Of a stretch of 51,552 nt of DNA, positions 16,449 to 23,276 are shown piece by piece (the first letter of the stretch is position 1; each line of letters opens with the position of its first letter). The notes beneath the pieces are model-generated. The model did not search any database. It worked only from the letters and a program-made list of their open reading frames with translations, and was not told where the DNA came from. The stretch is from an uncultured Methylococcales bacterium (GTDB taxonomy: Bacteria > Pseudomonadota > Gammaproteobacteria > Methylococcales > Methylomonadaceae), in the NCBI GenBank assembly GCA_903902705.1, contig CAIUVX010000133.1:1-51552 (forward strand), given 5' to 3'. Position numbers and translations under genes: made by a program.

Positions 16449-17558
16449 TTAGCGTACGGGTAATGTTAACGTTGGACCACTTGATTTTGCCGATCCTGCT
16501 TGTAGACGGAACAACTGAGTCAGTAGCATAAAGGTTGATTTTGACTCTAAATCGTTGTCTGCCAAATAAAACCATTGACCACGATACGGTATTGCAATAA
16601 AAGCCATATCGGGTTTCGTTTCACTTTGGCGAATATGGAAGTAACTGCCTCCCGCTGTTTTTCCCCAATCAAATTCAGATCCATCTTGGTTTCGCGTCAC
16701 TGTCACTAAACCCGCTGCTTGGTGATCTTTGGGGGTATCCACATGATGAGATAGATAAAAAAAGATACTCATGAGCGAACGATTGGTTATCGAAATGGTA
16801 TCTGCTTTGTGTTGCAGAAAATCGTTGTTGACATGATAAACTTCAAGTTTCTGATCGAGCCCAAGTAGTTGTTTTATTTCCCAAATCGCGTCACGATGTG
16901 CAATGGAGGATTTAATTTCCAGTTGCGTCTCCTTGGTGTCTGGATTGATTCTGGGAACTATCAGGTTTTCGTTCATTACCTCATCAAAAAGTTGTAATAA
17001 CCGATTAAATGGCTCGATATACTTCGGAGGAAGTTTTGGCGTAGGACCAGAAGCAGAAGGTGCATTCTCAAGTCCGTTGATACGCTCCACGCACAGACTC
17101 AATACCCGCCGACTACTCCATCCTGATCCAGACAACGCAAACACATCTTCAATAGCGATAGGTCTGAGTACACTTTTGACAAAGCTCTCGCCCTGAAGTG
17201 GCGCGTAAGAAATCGTTGGCGTAGTCGTATAAGATCCACCCGCACTAAACTGTAGAATATCCGCTCCACCGCTATTCAAATCGAAGGCTGATTGATCTAA
17301 ACCTGCGGACAAGTCCATTTTTAAAGAAGCAGTTACACTGACCACATCAAGAAAAAAAGCAGGATCTCGGTAATGTAATCGAACAATATTTTGGATGAAC
17401 TGATCATTCTGACTGTCAACAATAGCCGCGTTGTAAAGCGGATGTGTACCTTTGAGTTCATCAGGACCAAATGAATGACAACCGCTCATTAAGCTAACAA
17501 TGGTTAGAAATAAAAAAGGTTTTCTAAACGAAAGGTGTTTGTTAATAAAAGTAATCAT
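16449..17558 (-). CDS. lipoprotein of unknown function
   Basis: The 369-residue predicted lipoprotein has a basic-hydrophobic leader (RKPFLFLTIVSLMSGC) with a lipobox at LMSGC. The mature protein begins HSFGPDELKGTHPLYNAAI and contains DSQNDQFIQNIVRLHYRDPAFFLDV, resembling a widespread uncharacterised family of envelope lipoproteins. Later parts are mixed alpha/beta with a proline-rich spacer near 185-195 and a C-terminal domain ending RGQWFYLADNDLESKSTFMLLTQLFRLQ. It is divergent from the MscS gene, with a perfect 18-bp palindrome between them, and precedes rep by 14 bases. Confidence 0.8.
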   Translation of the reverse strand: MITFINKHLSFRKPFLFLTIVSLMSGCHSFGPDELKGTHPLYNAAIVDSQNDQFIQNIVRLHYRDPAFFLDVVSVTASLKMDLSAGLDQSAFDLNSGGADILQFSAGGSYTTTPTISYAPLQGESFVKSVLRPIAIEDVFALSGSGWSSRRVLSLCVERINGLENAPSASGPTPKLPPKYIEPFNRLLQLFDEVMNENLIVPRINPDTKETQLEIKSSIAHRDAIWEIKQLLGLDQKLEVYHVNNDFLQHKADTISITNRSLMSIFFYLSHHVDTPKDHQAAGLVTVTRNQDGSEFDWGKTAGGSYFHIRQSETKPDMAFIAIPYRGQWFYLADNDLESKSTFMLLTQLFRLQAGSAKSSGPTLTLPVR

Positions 17559-17602
17559 TAAAATCCTCGCTGGAATTAAGATAATCTAAGTTAGATATGA
17601 CA

Positions 17603-17620
17603 GTGTTATTATAATAACAC
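17603..17620. promoter_or_regulatory. perfect 18-bp palindrome between divergent genes
   Basis: GTGTTATTATAATAACAC is a perfect 18-bp palindrome in the 137-base gap between the lipoprotein (minus) and the mscS-type gene (plus). Its centre contains TTATAAT, close to a -10 element. It could be an operator for a dimeric repressor controlling both genes; no regulator gene is adjacent. Confidence 0.5.
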
Positions 17621-17695
17621 CGCATTCCGCAAAGCCCGAAGACCACACACTACTCCTTGTGTAATTAGATAACCTACAACTTACCCAGAGTTAAT

Positions 17696-19471
17696 ATGAT
17701 ACCTAAATTTTTCACGTCTAAGTCGCGCTTCATCACAGCTATCATTACGCTGTGCGTGTTACAAATGTGGGTTATGCCCGCCAATGCGGGTGTAGACAAT
17801 AACCCGCTCAAACCGATTGACACCTCCAGTCCCAGAGCAACGCTGCAAGGGTTTATCGAGTTTACCAACAAAGCTTATGGCGAAGGATTTGGACTCCTTA
17901 ACGCCTATATGGATTCCTCGGAACTTTACTTAACAGCAGCAGAAATAGTTTCTCTTAAAGAGGTTCGCCATTATCAGAAATCGGCTGAACGCGCTTTGGA
18001 TTTGAGTGAATTACCGCCTGCCACCGTTGACGAGACCTCACGGCGGATAATGGTACAACTGAAGGAAGTACTGGATCGTATTGATATTCCTGCCATGGAA
18101 TCTATTCCAGATGCCCAGATGATGGCTAAATCCGAATTCAAGTATTGGGTGATTCCCAATACTGAAATTCGGATTCAGCGCGTTGAAAAAGGAGCGCGTA
18201 TAGGTGAATACTTGTTTACTGCGGACACATTGAATCGTTTACCAGAGTTTTATGCCAAAGTTAAAAAACTTCCCTATAACATGAATGCGGCTGTCGGCTG
18301 GTACGACTTTGTTACCTATAGCCCTACGGGCGTAGCTTTGGTACTACATAACATCGTACCGCCTCGCTGGTTACTGACTGCACCCAATAAGCAACCCGCT
18401 AGGGCAACATTTCTTGACCAACCCGCATGGCGTTGGTTGGGCATAGTCATCGTTTTGGGTGCTGGCTTCATTTTTGTTCGTCTGTGTTTTCGTCTGAGTC
18501 ACTACTGGCGTAGCAGGGCAGACTCGTCTGAACAATGGGCGGATTTACTGCGTCCCATCAGTTTGGTCATTGTAACTCCCATAACCGCCTTAATTTTTGG
18601 TGAGGTTCTACGAATTTCGAGCGGTGTTTATGTCGTGTTCACGCTATCCTTCTGGACGCTATTCTATCTTGCTCTTACTTGGACAGTTTGGGTGGCTGGC
18701 GGTGCGCTCGCTACCAGTGTGATTACTCAGGAACGTTTGCTGGCTAGTAGCATTGATAGTCAGCTTATCCGTTTGGTGTTGCGGCTTATCACCTTTATCA
18801 TCGCGATTGCTATCCTCGTCGCTGGAGCTGACCGAATAGGTCTGCCTGCTTACTCCGTATTAGCGGGACTCGGTGTCGGTGGTCTGGCAGTCGCGCTGGC
18901 GGCGCAACAAACCATCGCTAATTTGATTGGCTCACTTATTATCATGATTGAAAGACCTTTCTCCGTGGGCGATTCAATTAAATTGACAGGTACCGAAGGG
19001 GTGGTTGAGAGCGTGGGCTTTCGTAGCACACGGATTCGCACTGCCTATAATTCTCTGGTCACTATTCCCAGTAGTCAGGTCGTGAACAGCACTGTTGATA
19101 ACATGGCATTGCGTGATTATCGGCAGATTAAAATTGACCTCGGTCTTACATATAACACACCGATTGAGAAAATAAAAGACTTTGTTGAAGGCGTTAAACA
19201 AATTCTGGAATCTCATCCAGACACGCGTAAAGATAATTTTCAGGTGTTTTTCTACCAGTTCGGCTCACATAGCCTAGATATTTTAGTGGATTTTTTTCTC
19301 AAAGTGCCTGCTAGGATGGATGAACTCACCGAGCGGCAGCGGATTTTTCTGGATATTTTGCGTTTAGCCGAAAGTATTGAGGTAGAATTTGCATTTCCTA
19401 CCCAGACTTTACATATCGCAGACTTGCATAGCTTGCCTGCATCTTTACAACAAACACCTGACATTCTTTAA
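17696..19471 (+). CDS. MscS-family mechanosensitive ion channel
   Basis: This protein is a large MscS-like channel that would release solutes when membrane tension rises. The 591 residues start with a cleavable signal peptide (cleavage likely after MPANA near residue 31), followed by a periplasmic domain of about 200 residues, four to five membrane segments (about 240-385), and the MscS pore helix and beta domain: GLGVGGLAVALAAQQTIANLIGS (about 390-412) followed by IMIERPFSVGDSI, GVVESVGFRSTRIRT and NSLVTIPSSQVVN. Glycine/alanine packing in the pore helix is intact. The next gene starts 49 bases on, so the two are likely co-transcribed. Confidence 0.93.
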   Translation: MIPKFFTSKSRFITAIITLCVLQMWVMPANAGVDNNPLKPIDTSSPRATLQGFIEFTNKAYGEGFGLLNAYMDSSELYLTAAEIVSLKEVRHYQKSAERALDLSELPPATVDETSRRIMVQLKEVLDRIDIPAMESIPDAQMMAKSEFKYWVIPNTEIRIQRVEKGARIGEYLFTADTLNRLPEFYAKVKKLPYNMNAAVGWYDFVTYSPTGVALVLHNIVPPRWLLTAPNKQPARATFLDQPAWRWLGIVIVLGAGFIFVRLCFRLSHYWRSRADSSEQWADLLRPISLVIVTPITALIFGEVLRISSGVYVVFTLSFWTLFYLALTWTVWVAGGALATSVITQERLLASSIDSQLIRLVLRLITFIIAIAILVAGADRIGLPAYSVLAGLGVGGLAVALAAQQTIANLIGSLIIMIERPFSVGDSIKLTGTEGVVESVGFRSTRIRTAYNSLVTIPSSQVVNSTVDNMALRDYRQIKIDLGLTYNTPIEKIKDFVEGVKQILESHPDTRKDNFQVFFYQFGSHSLDILVDFFLKVPARMDELTERQRIFLDILRLAESIEVEFAFPTQTLHIADLHSLPASLQQTPDIL

Positions 19472-19520
19472 ACTTAAAAAATATTAAACCAAAACAAACG
19501 CCAACATAGAGACAAACAGT

Positions 19521-21485
19521 ATGTTAGAAATTCAAAGACAAAAAGATTATGGGCAGATTGCAGAGCTTTCGGTGCAGCAGAGATGTTTTATGCCTATTAT
19601 GGTGTTTGCCAGCATTGCACTTATGCTTTCAGGCTGTGCGACACCTATCAGTGTAGATCATGTGGACATTCAGACCGCTTATGGCATTCAGACCGCAAGT
19701 GCAATTTCGTCGGGTGAACTATCAAACGCATCCAGCATCGTTCTCAGACAGCACGGTTTACTGGATCTATTTGAAACAGAGCCAGCCATAGTGTTGGCTG
19801 AACTCCATAAAGGTCTTAAACCAGTCGGCGATGATGATCAGTTGTTTGCGTTGGCAGAACTATCCTTATTTCATGCCCAGCGTACCAATGACCGCGCCTA
19901 TTATCTAGCATCAGCCGTGTATGCTTGGTCGCTGTTGTATCCAGAAAATGGTACAAGTATGCAGATACCGCCAACGGATCCACGGTTTCGATTGACCTAC
20001 GACATATACAACCAAGCCGTCGCCCAAGGTCTGGCAGCAACTGATAACGCAGAGGAAGATGAAGTACGTTTAAAGGCGGGAACTTATAAACTTCCTTTTG
20101 GTACACTACATCTGAGTCTGGATCAATCTGGGATGTCATGGGGAGGCTACCCGCTTGAGCATTTTATTGCCACGACTGCCCTAGAAGTCGATGGTCTCAG
20201 AAACCGCTACCATAAATCTGGTATCGGTGCTCCCTTGGCAGCGAGTCTTGCCAAAGGCGCGACCGCTCAAAAGAAAGTAGTCGGCTCAGATCGTCTTGGC
20301 GAGCATACCAAAGTACCTGTTACCGCGCTGTTACGTTTTGCCAATGCCCGTGCTAGTCTGAGCAAGGGCAAAATACAAGGGCGGATTGAAGTGTATGCAG
20401 CCGATGCAACATCAACAGTGACCATTGATGGACAAAAACAACCCATCGAATCCGACCCAACAGCCGCACTGGCTTATCAACTCAATGACAGCCAGCTCTA
20501 CGCGATGGAACTCGTTGGATTTCTCAAAGGATCAATCTTCACCAGTGGTGCGTTTTCAAAAGATCGGGCGCAAGACGGTATTTTCACCATGCGACCTTAC
20601 CAAGCAGGGAAAATTCCTCTGGTGTTAGTACATGGCACAGCATCCAGTCCTGCGCGTTGGGCTGAGTTAGTTAATGAACTCAACAGCGATTCAAAAATCA
20701 GTGACCACTATCAAATATGGTTATTTATTTACGACAGCGGCAGAGGTATTGGCTATTCAGCAGGGCGGCTACGCAAGGCACTGACGAACACCGTACATGA
20801 GTTTGACCCCGAAGGTAAAGACCCTGCATTACAGAACATGATCGTCATGGGGCATAGTCAAGGTGGGTTATTGACCAAGCTCACTGCCATTGACAGTGGG
20901 ACAAAATTTTGGGATATGATCAGTGATAAACCATTCGATCAAATGAAGCTAAGCCCAGAAGCGCGTGAATTAATACAGCAAACTGCATTCTACAAGCCTT
21001 TGCCTTTCGTGAAGCGCGTAGTCTTTATTTCCACACCGCAACACGGAGCGATGTTAGCCGCTTCTCAACTTGTCACAGGACTTGCTTCCGCGCTCGTCAG
21101 TCTTCCTGCAACGGTATTAAATACCACCGCACTATTGGCTCAAGTTGCCACCTCATCAGGCGATGAGAAAATTGCCGCTATGCTAAAAAGACCCATGACA
21201 TCTATTGATCTCATGAACCCCAATAATCCTATTGTGCAAACACTGGCATCTATACCCGTACCAAAGAGTATTCCAGCTCACTCGATTATCGCTGTTGACG
21301 GTGATGGGCCGAAAGAAGAAGGTGATGATGGTGTGGTCGCTTATAAAAGTGCGCACATTGACGAAGCAGTTTCAGAGTTTATCGTAAATTGGACTCACTC
21401 CTGCCAAGGTCAGCCCGAAGTTATCGAAGAGGTCAAACGTATCCTGTTTGAGCACTTGGCGGCATCAGAAACAAAAAAACCTTGA
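19521..21485 (+). CDS. lipoprotein alpha/beta hydrolase (lipase/esterase-like)
   Basis: The 654-residue protein is a predicted lipoprotein: a hydrophobic stretch ending LMLSGC follows an unusually long leader of about 30 residues, so the true start may be a downstream ATG (for example the one beginning MPIMVF). The C-terminal half is an alpha/beta-hydrolase: strand and oxyanion region LVLVHGTASSPARWAELVNEL near 369, and nucleophile elbow VMGHSQGG near 443-448, with a candidate histidine late in the protein. The family resembles PGAP1-like lipases. The N-terminal half is an unrecognised, possibly helical domain. Substrate unknown; acting on lipids is a guess from fold. It follows the MscS gene. 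Confidence 0.88.
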   Translation: MLEIQRQKDYGQIAELSVQQRCFMPIMVFASIALMLSGCATPISVDHVDIQTAYGIQTASAISSGELSNASSIVLRQHGLLDLFETEPAIVLAELHKGLKPVGDDDQLFALAELSLFHAQRTNDRAYYLASAVYAWSLLYPENGTSMQIPPTDPRFRLTYDIYNQAVAQGLAATDNAEEDEVRLKAGTYKLPFGTLHLSLDQSGMSWGGYPLEHFIATTALEVDGLRNRYHKSGIGAPLAASLAKGATAQKKVVGSDRLGEHTKVPVTALLRFANARASLSKGKIQGRIEVYAADATSTVTIDGQKQPIESDPTAALAYQLNDSQLYAMELVGFLKGSIFTSGAFSKDRAQDGIFTMRPYQAGKIPLVLVHGTASSPARWAELVNELNSDSKISDHYQIWLFIYDSGRGIGYSAGRLRKALTNTVHEFDPEGKDPALQNMIVMGHSQGGLLTKLTAIDSGTKFWDMISDKPFDQMKLSPEARELIQQTAFYKPLPFVKRVVFISTPQHGAMLAASQLVTGLASALVSLPATVLNTTALLAQVATSSGDEKIAAMLKRPMTSIDLMNPNNPIVQTLASIPVPKSIPAHSIIAVDGDGPKEEGDDGVVAYKSAHIDEAVSEFIVNWTHSCQGQPEVIEEVKRILFEHLAASETKKP

Positions 21486-21579
21486 GGCATCAAACTCATA
21501 AGGTGATTTCGGGGTTGATGTTTATTTTGGCGTAAAATAATTGCTAAAACAATCGTTGCCATAACACTGTGAGGACTCC

Positions 21580-23274
21580 ATGATTTTAGGTATTGACTTA
21601 GGCACAACCCATAGTCTGATTAGTTATTTAAAGGACGGTGTCCCCGTGGTGATCACGAATGCGCACGGAGAGTTTCTCACTCCGTCGGTAGTGAGCATTG
21701 ATGAAAGCGGCACATTAGTAGTAGGCGCGACTGCAAAGGAACGGCTGCTTAAATACCCTGACAGTACCGTTGCCTCATTCAAGCGGTTAATGGGTTCAAC
21801 AACGGTGGTTAAATTAGGGAAACATGAGTTTAAACCCGAAGATTTATCTGCGTTAATTCTGCGCTCATTAAAAGCCGATGCCGAAGCTGAGCTTAAACAC
21901 GAAGTGCGTGAAGTCATTATTTCTGTGCCTGCTTATTTCAACGATCAGCAACGCAAAGCCACCCGTTTAGCAGGCGAGTTAGCAGGTTTAACCGTTATTC
22001 AATTATTAAATGAACCCACTGCCGCAGCATTATTTCATGGCATTCAAGACCGCGATACCGAAGCTAAATTTTTGATTTTTGATTTAGGTGGCGGTACGTT
22101 TGATGTGTCTATTTTAGAAAAATTCGACGGTATTATGGAAGTTCACGCCACGGGCGGTGATAGCTTTTTAGGCGGTGATGATTTTACCCAAGTGTTAGTC
22201 GATTTCTTTATTCAGAAAATGAACTTAGGCGGTAGGCAGCAGAAAAACGCCGCATTGCTAGCGGCGATTCGCTTTGCTGCGGAATCAGTTAAATGTAAGT
22301 TAAGCACACAGCAACAAGCAGAAATGAGTATGTTGGTTAATGGTGTGCCTAAAACTCTGACTATCAGTCAAGAGACTTTTGAGGCGCAATGCAAGCCGCT
22401 GTTAGACCGATTACGCGCCCCCATAGAACGTGCTTTGCGTGATGCACGTTTGCGGTCTGGCGATTTGGATGAAGTTGTCCTAGTCGGTGGCGCGACTCGA
22501 ATGCCCATTGTGCGAAAATTAGTCGCGCAATTATTCGCCCGTTTGCCATCGCGCTATATTGATCCCGATCAAACCATTGCCTTAGGCGTTGCCGTGTGCG
22601 CTGGTTTACGCCTACGCAATGAAGCGTTTTCTGAAATCGTGTTAACTGATGTTTGCCCGCACAGTTTAGGAGTGCGAGTGTCAGAAGAAGACGGTCGAGG
22701 CGGTTGGTTTAGAGATGTTTTTCTGCCCATTATTGAACGCAATACCGTGATTCCTGCTAGTCGCGTGCGTACCATTTGCACAGTTGCTGATAATCAAGCC
22801 CAGCTCACTGTTGACATTTATCAAGGCGAATCACGTTCTTGCAGTAATAATGTCAAATTAGGCTCGGTAACAATGACGATTCCGCCCAAACCAGCGGGGC
22901 AAGTGTCATTAAGCGTGCGCTATACCTACGATATTAATGGCATACTTGATGTTGATGTGGTGGTTGACCAAACAGGTACAACCAGCAATTTACTGATTAA
23001 AGAACTGGCAGGGAATGTTAGCGATGCAGATATTGAACGCCGCCGTCTCGAATTAGCGGCACTAAAAATTCACCCCAGAGATCAACAAGAAAATCGTCTC
23101 GCTTTGGAACGTGCTAATCGCTTGTATGAACAATTTTTAGGCTATGAACGCCAACAAGTGGGCGACTTGCTTAGTCGTTTTACCTCAATACTGGAAACGC
23201 AAGATGTCACTGTCATCGGCAAAGCACGGCAAGAATTGACTCAGGCACTCGATTATTTAGAACAGAGCTGGTAG
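21580..23274 (+). CDS. hscC: HscC-type Hsp70 chaperone
   Basis: This is a specialised Hsp70 with a normal ATPase domain and shortened C-terminus. Phosphate-1 GIDLGTTHSL begins at residue 4, phosphate-2 FDLGGGTFDVS is near 167, and the adenosine motif VVLVGGATRMP near 300. The substrate-binding beta domain is recognisable, but only a short helical region follows, as expected for HscC (564 residues here, about 556 in E. coli). The GAGGA ribosome site and ATG at 21580 are clear. A J-domain gene starts 2 bases after the stop, matching the HscC/DjlB-DjlC partnership known in E. coli. No ATPase residue appears missing. Confidence 0.93.
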   Translation: MILGIDLGTTHSLISYLKDGVPVVITNAHGEFLTPSVVSIDESGTLVVGATAKERLLKYPDSTVASFKRLMGSTTVVKLGKHEFKPEDLSALILRSLKADAEAELKHEVREVIISVPAYFNDQQRKATRLAGELAGLTVIQLLNEPTAAALFHGIQDRDTEAKFLIFDLGGGTFDVSILEKFDGIMEVHATGGDSFLGGDDFTQVLVDFFIQKMNLGGRQQKNAALLAAIRFAAESVKCKLSTQQQAEMSMLVNGVPKTLTISQETFEAQCKPLLDRLRAPIERALRDARLRSGDLDEVVLVGGATRMPIVRKLVAQLFARLPSRYIDPDQTIALGVAVCAGLRLRNEAFSEIVLTDVCPHSLGVRVSEEDGRGGWFRDVFLPIIERNTVIPASRVRTICTVADNQAQLTVDIYQGESRSCSNNVKLGSVTMTIPPKPAGQVSLSVRYTYDINGILDVDVVVDQTGTTSNLLIKELAGNVSDADIERRRLELAALKIHPRDQQENRLALERANRLYEQFLGYERQQVGDLLSRFTSILETQDVTVIGKARQELTQALDYLEQSW

Positions 23275-23276
23275 TA

